A DNA stretch of 33,862 bases from CAZQHK01 sp964593455. GTDB taxonomy: Bacteria > Muiribacteriota > CAYSPT01. The stretch covers positions 1 to 33,862 of the forward strand of contig CAZQHK010000046.1 of assembly GCA_964593455.1 (NCBI GenBank), read 5' to 3'. The notes beneath the pieces were generated by a model that worked only from the letters and a program-made list of their open reading frames with translations, ran no database searches and had not been told where the DNA came from. Made by a program: the position numbers and the translations under genes. Below, piece after piece: positions 24,959 through 32,927 of this stretch (positions are counted from its first letter, which is position 1; every line of letters starts with the position of its first letter).

Positions 24959-27900
24959 ATGATCACACACCTCCATGTTCGATCGAACTACTCGTTGCTT
25001 TATGGGGCAAACCATGTCCAGGAGCTGGTGCGGGCGGCGAAAAAGATGGGATACAGGTCTCTGGCTTTGACGGATATCAACAACCTGTACGGCGTGCACG
25101 TGTTTTGTGAGTCCTGTCGGCGGGAGGGGATACGGCCCATTTTGGGCGCCGAAGTTCAAGATCGGGATAACCGGGCTGTGGTGCTGGCCAGAACCGGAAA
25201 AGGGTTTTCCAATATAACGGAGCTGCTTACGCGGCACCTGCTTGACCAAGACGGCGATCTGCCCCGGTTGCTTGGACGGTACAGCGAAGACGTCTTTATC
25301 CTGTCCGATTCTCTTTGCCTGCTGTCCACGCTGAAAGGACGGGTCCCTGAGCTCTACGCTATGGTTACCGGAATGTCCGAAGCGGTGCCCGCGCTTGCTC
25401 GTCAACTCGATCTTCCCCTGGCGGCCAGCGGGGAAGTCTGTTTTGTCTCATCGGCCGACCGGGAGGTGCACCGCCTGCTACGGGCAATTTATCGAAAAAC
25501 CGTTCTCAGTCGTCTTCCCGAAAATGATTGTGTAGCCGCCCGGGCGTACCTGGCTTCTCCGCAAGAGTTGGCGGCCCGCTTTGCCCTCTGGCCGGAAGCG
25601 GTCAGGAACACCGGTCGTATCGGGGCGGCATGCCGGTTCCGGGAAATTTACCGGGGGCTGGTGTTTCCGCATTATCCGCTACCGGATGGACAGTGCCAGG
25701 CCGAAACGTTGCGGAACCGGGCTCTGGTGGGGGCGCGGAGACGCTACCATAAGCTCACTCCTGCTATTTTTGACAGGCTTGAATACGAACTCGACATAAT
25801 CATCAGCAAGGGGTTTGTTTCCTACTTCCTGCTCGTGGCCGATATCACCGCGCTGGCTTCCCGGATCTGCGGGCGGGGAAGCGCTGCCGCCAGCCTGGTA
25901 GCGTATTCTCTGGGAATAACGAACGTCGATCCGATCCGGCACAACCTGTACTTTGACCGGTTTCTCAATCCGGAGCGGCCGGACCCGCCGGACATTGACA
26001 TCGATTTCGCCTGGGACGAGCGGGATGCGGTGGTGGAGAAGGTGCGCGAACGATACGGAATAGAGCATTGTGCCTTTGTGTGCAATCACGTGAGGTTCAA
26101 ACGCCGCTCGGCATTGAGGGAGGTGGCCCGCTGCTACGGTGTGCCGGCGGCCGAGATAAAGAACGTGTCCACGTACCTGTCGCGTTTGAAACGGCTGGGC
26201 CGGCCGGGAGTGATTCCCACTCCCGCTCCTGGTTATCTTGATGAACCGTGGCCGGTAATTATCAGGCTGGCCCGCCGGTTGGTAGGATTTCCCCGCTGTT
26301 TGAGCGTTCATGTCGGCGGCCTGGTAATCACCCCACAGCCGGTCTATAGCTACGTGCCGGTGGAAACGGCGCCCAAGGGGGTACCGGTCATCACCTGGGA
26401 AAAAGATGGAACGGAAGCTGCCGGACTGGTAAAAATTGATCTGCTATGCAACCGCTCCCTGGGAGTAATCAGGGACGCGCTGGCGAATCTGCGGGAAAAC
26501 GGGATCGACATCGAACGGGAGAAATGGAATACCATTGATGATCTGAAAACACAGCGCCTGCTGGCCCGGGGCGATACTATCGGTGTTTTCTATGTCGAAT
26601 CGCCGGCCATGCGCCAGCTCCAGAAAAAGACCGGCCGTGGTGATTTCGAGCATCTGGTAATTCACTCGTCCATTATTCGTCCGGCCGCCAACCGGTACAT
26701 AAACGAATACGTCGAACGTCTGAACGGGAAACCCTACCGCCCGCTTCATCCCGTGCTCTCAGAACTGCTCGAAGAAACGTACGGAATAATGTGCTATCAG
26801 GAAGATGTCTCACGGACGGCCCGCGCGCTGGCCGGATTCTCAGCCGGTGAGGCGGACGAACTCAGGAGAATTCTGTCAAAAAAGAGCAATTCATCTTCAT
26901 TGGCTGGTTTTCGGCAACGGTTTTTTGACGGCGCGCTCAGGCGGAGAGTTGGCCGGGATGTCATCACGACTGTCTGGGAGATGATCGAGTCATTCAGTGG
27001 ATATTCGTTTTGTAAACCACATTCGGCTTCGTATGCTCAGGTATCGTTCCAGTCCGCTTACCTCAAGGCCCATCATCCGGCAGAGTTTCTGGCGGCTGTT
27101 CTCACTAACGGCGGCGGATACTACTCCAGCGCCGCCTATATCAGTGAAGCGCATCGACTGGGTGTGCGGGTGGAACCGCCGGATGTCAACCGGAGCCGCT
27201 ACCGTTATGTTGCCCGTGACGGACAAATCGTTGTGGGGTTGATGGCTGTCGCCGGTTTAAAGCAGGCAACGGGGAAATTAATTGAACAAAAAAGAGCCCA
27301 GGGCGGAAACTTCTCAAATCTGGAAGATTTTTTGAAACGGGTCCTCCTGCAGCAGACGGAGATCGAAGCCCTGGTAGACGTGGGCGCCCTGGATTCGATA
27401 TCGCCGGGGCAAAACCGGTCGTCCCAACTCTGGACGGCTCTCGTTTACGATTATTCGTCCGGCGGTTGTTCACCGTCGGAAAAGACGCTGTTTCCTGAAG
27501 ATAATCATATCGATCACCGTGTTTTCGACATGTCTCGTTCTGCTACCGAATCAAAACGGGGATGGAGCCGATTAGAGCGGCTCAAGCGGGAATATTTCCG
27601 GCTTGGGTTTCTGTGCGGGCAGCATCCGCTCACCCTGATAAGAAGTGAGCGCCGGGGGGGAGATCAGTTTTGTGGTCGCCGGCTGGTTAAGGCGGCCACC
27701 CTTGATTATTTTCGGGGAAGGCGGGTAACGGTACTGGGCTGGCCGGTGACCAGAAAAACCATATCAACCGGCCGTGGAGACCCGATGGAGTTCGTTAGCT
27801 TCGAAGATGAGACCGCCATCTTTGAAACAGTGTTGTTTCCTGCCGTCTACCGGCAATTCAGCCATCTCGTCGATGAGGTTCCGCGGGGGATGCTGATTAT

Positions 27901-28051
27901 CGGCCGGGTACAAAATGATCGAGGCGCAATCTATGTCAATGTAGAGCAACTCACCCGGCTACAGCCTCAAGAGTCTTGTTCGCTCAGCTGGCTGACGACC
28001 TTGCCCAATACCCGGAAATCTTCACGTAAGGTAACGTCGATGGGTGTGTAG
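24959..28051 (+). CDS. dnaE2: Error-prone DNA polymerase III alpha subunit, DnaE2 type
   Basis: 1030 residues, the DnaE2 size rather than the ~1160 of DnaE1. The N-terminal PHP domain (1-~200) starts THLHVRSNYSLLYGA, the DnaE2-like form. The polymerase palm carries the catalytic aspartates in PDIDIDF (345, 347, 349) and the third near 494 (LVKIDLL). Finger and thumb blocks such as TYGIMCYQEDV and SFCKPHSASYAQVSF follow, then an HhH region and a C-terminal OB fold (about 915-1000). The catalytic set looks intact, so this is the active polymerase of the cassette. The ATG lies 8 bp after the fold-back element, whose GGGG may serve as a weak ribosome site. The last 28 codons run antisense through the 3' end of lexA. 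Confidence 0.92.
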   Translation: MITHLHVRSNYSLLYGANHVQELVRAAKKMGYRSLALTDINNLYGVHVFCESCRREGIRPILGAEVQDRDNRAVVLARTGKGFSNITELLTRHLLDQDGDLPRLLGRYSEDVFILSDSLCLLSTLKGRVPELYAMVTGMSEAVPALARQLDLPLAASGEVCFVSSADREVHRLLRAIYRKTVLSRLPENDCVAARAYLASPQELAARFALWPEAVRNTGRIGAACRFREIYRGLVFPHYPLPDGQCQAETLRNRALVGARRRYHKLTPAIFDRLEYELDIIISKGFVSYFLLVADITALASRICGRGSAAASLVAYSLGITNVDPIRHNLYFDRFLNPERPDPPDIDIDFAWDERDAVVEKVRERYGIEHCAFVCNHVRFKRRSALREVARCYGVPAAEIKNVSTYLSRLKRLGRPGVIPTPAPGYLDEPWPVIIRLARRLVGFPRCLSVHVGGLVITPQPVYSYVPVETAPKGVPVITWEKDGTEAAGLVKIDLLCNRSLGVIRDALANLRENGIDIEREKWNTIDDLKTQRLLARGDTIGVFYVESPAMRQLQKKTGRGDFEHLVIHSSIIRPAANRYINEYVERLNGKPYRPLHPVLSELLEETYGIMCYQEDVSRTARALAGFSAGEADELRRILSKKSNSSSLAGFRQRFFDGALRRRVGRDVITTVWEMIESFSGYSFCKPHSASYAQVSFQSAYLKAHHPAEFLAAVLTNGGGYYSSAAYISEAHRLGVRVEPPDVNRSRYRYVARDGQIVVGLMAVAGLKQATGKLIEQKRAQGGNFSNLEDFLKRVLLQQTEIEALVDVGALDSISPGQNRSSQLWTALVYDYSSGGCSPSEKTLFPEDNHIDHRVFDMSRSATESKRGWSRLERLKREYFRLGFLCGQHPLTLIRSERRGGDQFCGRRLVKAATLDYFRGRRVTVLGWPVTRKTISTGRGDPMEFVSFEDETAIFETVLFPAVYRQFSHLVDEVPRGMLIIGRVQNDRGAIYVNVEQLTRLQPQESCSLSWLTTLPNTRKSSRKVTSMGV

Positions 28052-28629
28052 TCAGGGTTTTCAGGGTAGAGAAAAACCCGGTTATCGACGATTCGCAACC
28101 GTTTAATAGTGGCTTCGTCATCGAGAAGAGCAGCCACGATTTCACCGGGTTCGGTAACCGGCTGCTGGCGTACGATGACGACGTCTCCATTATTAATGCC
28201 CGCGCCAATCATACTGTCGCCTTTAACGGTGAGGGCAAAGAGCCGTCCGCTGGCGGCCGCACGGGAGTCCACCCAAACTTCCCCGGTAAAATTCTCTTCA
28301 GCAAACACCGGTTTCCCGGCAGCGATTTCTCCGATAATCGGGACGCGGACCAGATGAATGGTCTCTCCTCTCCATTGATCGATATGCGGCCCAGACAGAA
28401 TCTCTATTGATCTGGCTTTGTGTCTGGTGTGCTTGATACATCCTTTGGTCTCAAGCCGCATAAGATGCTCATAGACGCTGGGCGCGCTGATTCCAAGAGT
28501 TTCGGCCAGTTCCCTGGTGGTGGGAGGATAACCATAATCTTTGGTCAGTTTGATCAAGGTATTGAGAACACGCTCCTGGGCCGGTGTCAGTTTGTTTTTG
28601 GCCTGTGTGCCATCAGATTCCCGGCTCAT
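27967..28629 (-). CDS. lexA: SOS repressor LexA
   Basis: 220 residues with both LexA halves. The winged helix (about 14-78) contains YPPTTRELAE and the recognition helix SAPSVYEHLMRL. The S24 peptidase half has the Ala104-Gly105 cleavage site (EIAAGKPV), Ser139 (GDSMIGAG) and Lys176 (EATIKRL). It should repress SOS genes and self-cleave when RecA filaments form. An AAAGGA Shine-Dalgarno precedes the ATG at 28629. Its promoter carries a LexA-type box, so it should be autoregulated. Its stop lies 85 bp inside the convergent dnaE2 gene. Confidence 0.96.
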   Translation of the reverse strand: MSRESDGTQAKNKLTPAQERVLNTLIKLTKDYGYPPTTRELAETLGISAPSVYEHLMRLETKGCIKHTRHKARSIEILSGPHIDQWRGETIHLVRVPIIGEIAAGKPVFAEENFTGEVWVDSRAAASGRLFALTVKGDSMIGAGINNGDVVIVRQQPVTEPGEIVAALLDDEATIKRLRIVDNRVFLYPENPDYTPIDVTLREDFRVLGKVVSQLSEQDS

Positions 28630-28698
28630 GATGGATGTCCTTTCCCCGTCCGCTTGGTAATTGGTACGGGATTTGTTATGGATACCTATACTAAAGTA

Positions 28699-28727
28699 AG
28701 TATACTGCCTAACAGATGTTCGGTCAA
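28699..28727 (-). promoter_or_regulatory. lexA promoter with LexA operator
   Basis: On the minus strand, TTGACC (28727-28722) and TATACT (28704-28699) are 17 bp apart. CGAACATCTGTTAG (28722-28709) overlaps the last -35 base and fills the spacer. It fits the Gram-positive SOS box CGAAC-N4-GTTCG with one or two changes. The -10 is also half of an 18-bp palindrome, TATACT-N6-AGTATA (28687-28704). Confidence 0.75.
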
Positions 28728-28836
28728 TGGTCCGGTTTTATTATTTCGTCATATCGTAAATGTAAATGATGATCAACCGGCCGCGTGCATCCGTAATCTC
28801 AGTAAAAGGATCAGGAGTGCTTATGAAATATGCGGG

Positions 28837-29247
28837 TTAGACAGTATGAATATCGAACTGTGGCGGCTGCTGGAGATGTCGTTTGACCATGCATTTCTCC
28901 GCTGCCTTGATGACTGCTCCCCGGTATTTTTCGGGGAAATCCGGCGGCAGTGTAATTGCGATCGACATTCTGTCGATCAGGTGCATCTCCTCGTTCCATT
29001 CTGTTGTAAGAGAAAGACTTAGTCCTTCAGTTGATATGTTTCTTGATTGGCAAAAATTGAGAACGTAATAGCCGGCACAGGTCCCAATTGATGTTAAAAA
29101 GTAATCGAAAGGAGAGGGAGCGGAATCTTCTCCCCCGTTGCTCACCGGCTGATCGGTTTGAATGGTGGATCCTTTGTATAATGCGTCGACCCGTCTTCTT
29201 CCCGGAAATACAACTCTCAGTTCTCGGCTCATGGCTCGTGATCTCAT
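28837..29247 (-). CDS. OsmC family protein
   Basis: 136 residues of the OsmC/Ohr superfamily. The two characteristic cysteines are present, in IGTCAGYYV and EKCMVKRH, along with the SPFDYFLTSIGTC helix start. Such proteins are often thiol peroxidases acting on organic hydroperoxides, though many members are uncharacterised. The start may be ATG 29247 or ATG 29232. Upstream, an 11-bp tandem duplication (29249-29259 and 29260-29270) creates a GGAGG about 11 bases before the first ATG. The gene is monocistronic and divergent from the VanZ-like gene. Confidence 0.85.
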   Translation of the reverse strand: MRSRAMSRELRVVFPGRRRVDALYKGSTIQTDQPVSNGGEDSAPSPFDYFLTSIGTCAGYYVLNFCQSRNISTEGLSLSLTTEWNEEMHLIDRMSIAITLPPDFPEKYRGAVIKAAEKCMVKRHLQQPPQFDIHTV

Positions 29248-29384
29248 GCTCCTATCCGCCTCCTATCCGCGCGTGTGAGAACCACATTTTCACTCATCAT
29301 CACTTTACAGCTAATTGCTCTGAAGAGTAAAGGCAGGAGTATTGCCATCTTACTTTCACTGCCTCTTGAGGTTTCACCGTAATC

Positions 29385-29858
29385 ATGAGTATCATATCAC
29401 TGGTGGTGTCTGTGACAAGACCCGGATTAAAAACATCTGTCAATGCCTGGATTCCGGTAGTGCTTTGGGCGGCCGTCATTTTTTGGGGATCACATCAACA
29501 GGATCTGCCGAAAGATCAGGTGGTACCGTTCATTGAGTGGCTTTGTCGGTTTCTCCGAATATCGACCGAAACAGCCATCACGGTAACCGGCCACTTTGTC
29601 GAGTACGCCGTGCTCGGATATTTTCTTCGCCGGGGTCTGATCTTACAGTATCCCGGCCGGGTCACCATACCTCTCCTTCCCGGGTATGGAAATGAGCTCG
29701 TCGCGGCGTTTATCATTGGCACTTTATATGCGCTCACCGACGAATATCACCAGTCATTTGTCCCGGGGCGGGTACCTTCACTTTTTGACATTGCTACCGA
29801 CTTACTAGGTTTGGCAGTAGGGATTTTCATTCACCGAGCGGTTTCCAATGAGAAATAA
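29385..29858 (+). CDS. VanZ-like membrane protein
   Basis: 157 residues with about four hydrophobic segments (roughly 20-38, 58-80, 98-115 and 130-150). The VanZ-family signatures are GHFVEYAVLGY, DEYHQSFVPGR and SLFDIATDLLG. The original VanZ gives low-level teicoplanin resistance; most relatives have no known role. The length is typical. The Shine-Dalgarno is weak (TTGAGG about 17 bases upstream), so the exact start is uncertain. Confidence 0.85.
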   Translation: MSIISLVVSVTRPGLKTSVNAWIPVVLWAAVIFWGSHQQDLPKDQVVPFIEWLCRFLRISTETAITVTGHFVEYAVLGYFLRRGLILQYPGRVTIPLLPGYGNELVAAFIIGTLYALTDEYHQSFVPGRVPSLFDIATDLLGLAVGIFIHRAVSNEK

Positions 29859-29939
29859 TCGTAACTGAATTATCCGTTCTTGCCTTCTCTCTCGTGGCTT
29901 TACCGCTTCGCATCGTGCATGCTCTATGGATGCCTTCTA

Positions 29940-29969
29940 TTGACATTATGAGAAACCTGGGGGTAGAAT
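29940..29969 (+). promoter_or_regulatory. Promoter of the tRNA genes
   Basis: A perfect -35 TTGACA (29940-29945) and TAGAAT (29964-29969) are 18 bp apart. They lie 32 bp before the mature 5' end of tRNA-Met and probably drive both tRNAs. Confidence 0.65.
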
Positions 29970-30001
29970 AGCCTGGTTTTTCAGTTCCTGGTTCGAACAC
30001 T

Positions 30002-30074
30002 GGGCCTGTAGCTCAACTGGTAGAGCTCCCGGCTCATAACCGGGTGGTCGGGGGTTCGAGTCCCTCCGGGCCCA
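30002..30074 (+). tRNA. tRNA-Met (CAT), elongator type
   Basis: A 73-nt cloverleaf. The acceptor GGGCCTG pairs with CGGGCCC, the anticodon stem CCCGG/CCGGG encloses the loop CTCATAA with anticodon CAT, and the T loop is TTCGAGT. The G1:C72 pair rules out the usual initiator C1:A72 mismatch. A lysidine-modified tRNA-Ile2 cannot be fully excluded. CCA is not encoded. Confidence 0.9.
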
Positions 30075-30091
30075 TTGGTGAGGAATTGAGT

Positions 30092-30166
30092 GGCCCCATC
30101 GTCTAGCCAGGTCGAGGACACCGGCCTTTCAAGCCGGCGACACGGGTTCGAATCCCGTTGGGGCTA
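30092..30166 (+). tRNA. tRNA-Glu (TTC)
   Basis: A 75-nt cloverleaf. Acceptor GGCCCCA pairs with TGGGGCT, so the first pair is a G1:U72 wobble. The anticodon stem CCGGC/GCCGG holds CTTTCAA with anticodon TTC. The T arm is ACGGG/CCCGT with loop TTCGAAT. CCA is not encoded. It starts 17 bp after tRNA-Met, so the two are probably co-transcribed. Confidence 0.93.
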
Positions 30167-30356
30167 AAGTACATTATGGCTTTCATTACGTGAGGTGGCT
30201 GACATGAAGGTGGGTACACAATACTTAGAACAGCACATCCGGCAACGTATCAATCGATACGTATGGGTCTCCGGCGAGCTGAAAAGACCCGCCCGCTACA
30301 GAGGCCCGTCTCTGGAAGGGCCGGACAAGGTGCCAGGTGTGACTGGCACCTTTTTT
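30167..30356 (+). ncRNA. Candidate small structured RNA or attenuator downstream of the tRNAs
   Basis: Four hairpins line up in about 150 nt. They are ACGTATC-AATC-GATACGT, GGGTCT paired with AGACCC, GGCCC paired with GGGCC, and the terminator at 30329-30350. An ORF from ATG 30204 with a good GAGGTGG site runs to 30389 (61 codons), but its stop lies beyond the terminator, so transcripts ending there would have no stop. That favours an RNA or leader reading, possibly controlling the Nif3-like gene at 30431. I do not recognise an RNA family. Confidence 0.35.
30329..30356 (+). terminator. Rho-independent terminator
   Basis: GGTGCCAG (30329-30336) pairs perfectly with CTGGCACC (30343-30350) around a 6-base loop and is followed by six T residues. 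It ends the tRNA/small-RNA transcript before the Nif3-like gene. Confidence 0.85.
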
Positions 30357-30430
30357 ATTTACCCGGAAAGCTTCGGGAATAGTTGTTGAGCATATGGTAA
30401 CGGAACCTTGTTAAAGGAGTAGGCGGAAAC

Positions 30431-31246
30431 GTGAAGACCGAAAAGCTTCTTGATATTCTCGAACTGATTGCACCTCGCGTACTGGCCGAGAGTTGGGACA
30501 ATGTCGGGCTTTTGGTGGGAAGCCGGCTGGGCGAGGTGAGCAAGATCGTGGTCTGTCTGGATGTAGAAGAATACATCGTTCGGGCGGCCGCCGACGATGG
30601 AGCGGAAGTTATTGTCAGCCACCATCCCGTCATATTCAGGCCGATTTCGAAAATATCAATGGAGGAGCAGGGGGGACAGATTATCCGGGCTTTGCTGTCG
30701 AATAATATTACGGCTGTTGCCATGCACACCAATCTCGACGCTGCGCGGGACGGGGTAAATGACGTTCTGGCTTCGTTATTTAACCTGAAAAACCTGGACG
30801 TTCTTAAGATTTCAAGAAACCCATCAGCAACTGAAAACTGCGGCCCGGTGGGACTCGGCCGGGTGGGTGATCTGGAACGGCCCGTCTCGATACCGGCCTT
30901 CATTGATTCAGTAAAGACCGTTCTTGGGGTTGATAAGGTACGGGTTGCGGGTCCGGTTGAGGGTACGGTGTACCGGGTGGCGGTTATGGGGGGCAGTGGT
31001 GGCCGGACGTTTAAGCTGGCCGGCAGCAAGGGATTTGAAGTACTGGTCACCGGTGATGTCGGCTACCATGATGCCCTGGAAGCCAGCGCTGATGGTGTTA
31101 CCGTTATTGATGCCGGTCACCGGGAGACAGAACGAGTGGTCTTGAAGCCTCTGGCTGAACGCATTCGGAAACTAACACGGGAAACGGGAGAACAAATTCA
31201 GGTAGAAATCATCTATCCCGGCAATCAAGTGTTTGCTATACGGTGA
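30431..31246 (+). CDS. Nif3-like dinuclear metal centre protein
   Basis: 271 residues of the Nif3/YbgI family (sometimes annotated as GTP cyclohydrolase I type 2). Metal-binding motifs are visible: SHHP (about 64-67), HTNLD (about 98-102) and GHRETE (about 228-233). The N-terminal LAESWDNVGLLVG is also typical. These proteins form hexameric toroids with a two-metal site; their cellular function is still unclear. The start GTG/ATG region has AAAGGAG about 10 bases upstream. Many Nif3 proteins carry a central insert, and this short form lacks it. The zinc-ribbon gene follows after about 48 bp, a neighbourhood seen in many bacteria. Confidence 0.92.
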   Translation: MKTEKLLDILELIAPRVLAESWDNVGLLVGSRLGEVSKIVVCLDVEEYIVRAAADDGAEVIVSHHPVIFRPISKISMEEQGGQIIRALLSNNITAVAMHTNLDAARDGVNDVLASLFNLKNLDVLKISRNPSATENCGPVGLGRVGDLERPVSIPAFIDSVKTVLGVDKVRVAGPVEGTVYRVAVMGGSGGRTFKLAGSKGFEVLVTGDVGYHDALEASADGVTVIDAGHRETERVVLKPLAERIRKLTRETGEQIQVEIIYPGNQVFAIR

Positions 31247-31294
31247 TAATGATGAACCTGGAAAAAAGAATATTTTGAGTTTAAACCTGGTAAG

Positions 31295-32020
31295 GTGGTG
31301 GACGTCCTGCAAGAGAAACTGAAAAAGATGGTCGATCTTCAACAGGTCGATCTCCAGATAGCCGAAAATCGTAAGATTCTGAAGATGCTCGGCCGACAAA
31401 AAGTCAAGTTTGGTCAGGAGATGGAAGCACTTCGTTTGAATGAGGTCGAACTCGAGCAGAAGCTGAAGGAAAGCAGCCGTCAGTCCAAGATTATGGAGCA
31501 TGAACTTCAAGATTTCGAAGTGCGTTTCAAAAAGGAACAGAAGAAATTTCTGGAAGTGACAAGTACCAAAGAAATGGAAGCGGTGCAGCATGAGATAGAT
31601 AATGTGTTGACCGGGAAGCAGGAGATGGAAGAGGGGTTATTCAACCTGCTGGTTGAGATTGAAGTAATGCAAAAAGACCTCGTAAAACTCCGCGAGGGTA
31701 ACCGTCAGGAAAAAGAAGCTATCGAAAAACAGATAGAGACCAACCAGTCCAGGACCGTGACGGTAGAAACTGATTACCAGAAACTTCTGGTTGAACGGAA
31801 GGACCGGTCTGCTCTTCTGGATATCGATCATCTGAAGCTTTATGAGAAGATTTGTGAGGAAAAAGCCGGTAAAGCTATCGTGGTGGTAACCGACTACACT
31901 TGCCAAGGGTGTTATCTCGATCTTCCGAAGGGGACTATTAATGAGATCAGGAGTAATGCCAAGTTGACAGAGTGCAACAACTGCGGTCGCCTGTTGTACT
32001 GGGATGGGGTGGATTTGTAA
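31295..32020 (+). CDS. Coiled-coil zinc-ribbon protein (DUF164/CT398-like)
   Basis: 241 residues. A long charged helical hairpin (about 1-175) is followed by a C4 zinc ribbon with CQGC and CNNC pairs about 30 residues apart (near 200-232) and an aromatic end, RLLYW. This architecture matches the DUF164/CT398 family, whose members are proposed to bind nucleic acid or to interact with secretion or flagellar components; the role is unsettled. Two GTG codons (31295 and 31298) are candidate starts, with only AAGG just upstream. It forms a run with the Nif3-like and TPM genes. Confidence 0.85.
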   Translation: MVDVLQEKLKKMVDLQQVDLQIAENRKILKMLGRQKVKFGQEMEALRLNEVELEQKLKESSRQSKIMEHELQDFEVRFKKEQKKFLEVTSTKEMEAVQHEIDNVLTGKQEMEEGLFNLLVEIEVMQKDLVKLREGNRQEKEAIEKQIETNQSRTVTVETDYQKLLVERKDRSALLDIDHLKLYEKICEEKAGKAIVVVTDYTCQGCYLDLPKGTINEIRSNAKLTECNNCGRLLYWDGVDL

Positions 32021-32024
32021 AAAA

Positions 32025-32906
32025 ATGAAGTGGAAAATAGCCGCTCTCCTGGTTTTACTCACGGTAATTATGGTCAGAACGGGTCTGTTGATCAATCAGC
32101 GGAGCCATCTTCCGAAGGTTGAACTGGGAGTGACCGACCTGTCAGGCGTTCTTAAAACCACTACCGTGGAGAAGATTAATGAACAGGCTTTTGATCTGCA
32201 TGAAAAGTTTGGCGATGATATGTTGTTTATTACGGTGCCAAATTTAAAAAAATATGGTGGCGCGGACGATTTCATCGCTGCCATCAGGAAAGCCTGGAGT
32301 AAACAGGCCAAGTATCCGGAAAATGATCTGGTAATCGTATTCGAGACCGGTGACAGAAAGACCGGAGGTGCCAGTAAAGGCAATGTCCATCTCTACATGG
32401 GAGAGGGACTGATACTGGTATTTCCTATGAATGAGCTCTCAGATTTACTCGACCGGACAATGGTTCCCCTGGTCGAACGCGGTTTGATAAACGAAGCTTT
32501 CCTCAAAATGGCCGACTACCTGTACTCGAGACTCTTCCAGATTGGCCAGCAACAGCAGGAGATTGAGGATAAAGTCCGACAGGTGATCAAGAAACAGCAG
32601 ACGAAAAGCGCCAAGCGACAACAGTTATTCAATTTTGTGGTAGCCATGGGGCTCCTGGTGGGGATTTTTATGATTGCTCACGTGGCGGTCGGGGAACCCT
32701 GTCCGGAGTGCGGGGCCTCCCTGGATGCGGTCACGGAGATACTCAATAAACCGGTAGGTGCTAAACATGGTCTTGGCCGTAAATTGAAGTCCTGTTCATA
32801 TTGCGGTTATTATGATATGCGGCGGTTTCTTATCCATGAAACCCGGCGTGACGGCCGGTCGCACCGAGTGACCAAACGTGATTGGAAACACAAGACAAAT
32901 ACCTGA
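32025..32906 (+). CDS. TPM-domain membrane protein with C-terminal zinc ribbon
   Basis: 293 residues from ATG 32025, 4 bp after the previous stop. An N-terminal hydrophobic segment (about 4-22) acts as signal or anchor. A TPM (YgcG/Psb32-type) domain spans about 35-165, with VTDLSGVL, FITVPNL and DLVIVFETGDR. A glutamine-rich linker, a second membrane helix (about 203-225) and a cytoplasmic C4 ribbon (CPECG and CSYCG) follow. TPM domains sit outside the membrane and some are phosphatases or assembly factors. A further MGWICKK extension upstream overlaps the preceding gene and is unlikely. The ribbon is an unusual addition. Confidence 0.75.
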   Translation: MKWKIAALLVLLTVIMVRTGLLINQRSHLPKVELGVTDLSGVLKTTTVEKINEQAFDLHEKFGDDMLFITVPNLKKYGGADDFIAAIRKAWSKQAKYPENDLVIVFETGDRKTGGASKGNVHLYMGEGLILVFPMNELSDLLDRTMVPLVERGLINEAFLKMADYLYSRLFQIGQQQQEIEDKVRQVIKKQQTKSAKRQQLFNFVVAMGLLVGIFMIAHVAVGEPCPECGASLDAVTEILNKPVGAKHGLGRKLKSCSYCGYYDMRRFLIHETRRDGRSHRVTKRDWKHKTNT

Positions 32907-32927
32907 TTTTTCAGGTGTGAGTATGGA

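Noticed and set aside
28327..28345. Third copy of the TTTCTCCGATAAT repeat inside lexA
   Set aside because: It encodes conserved LexA residues before the cleavage site, so the match is explained by coding.
30002..30074. Initiator tRNA-fMet
   Set aside because: The G1:C72 pair lacks the initiator C1 mismatch, so an elongator is more likely.
30204..30389. 61-codon protein gene downstream of tRNA-Glu
   Set aside because: Despite a good ribosome site, a strong terminator lies before its stop codon and the peptide has no recognisable family; reported as a structured RNA instead.
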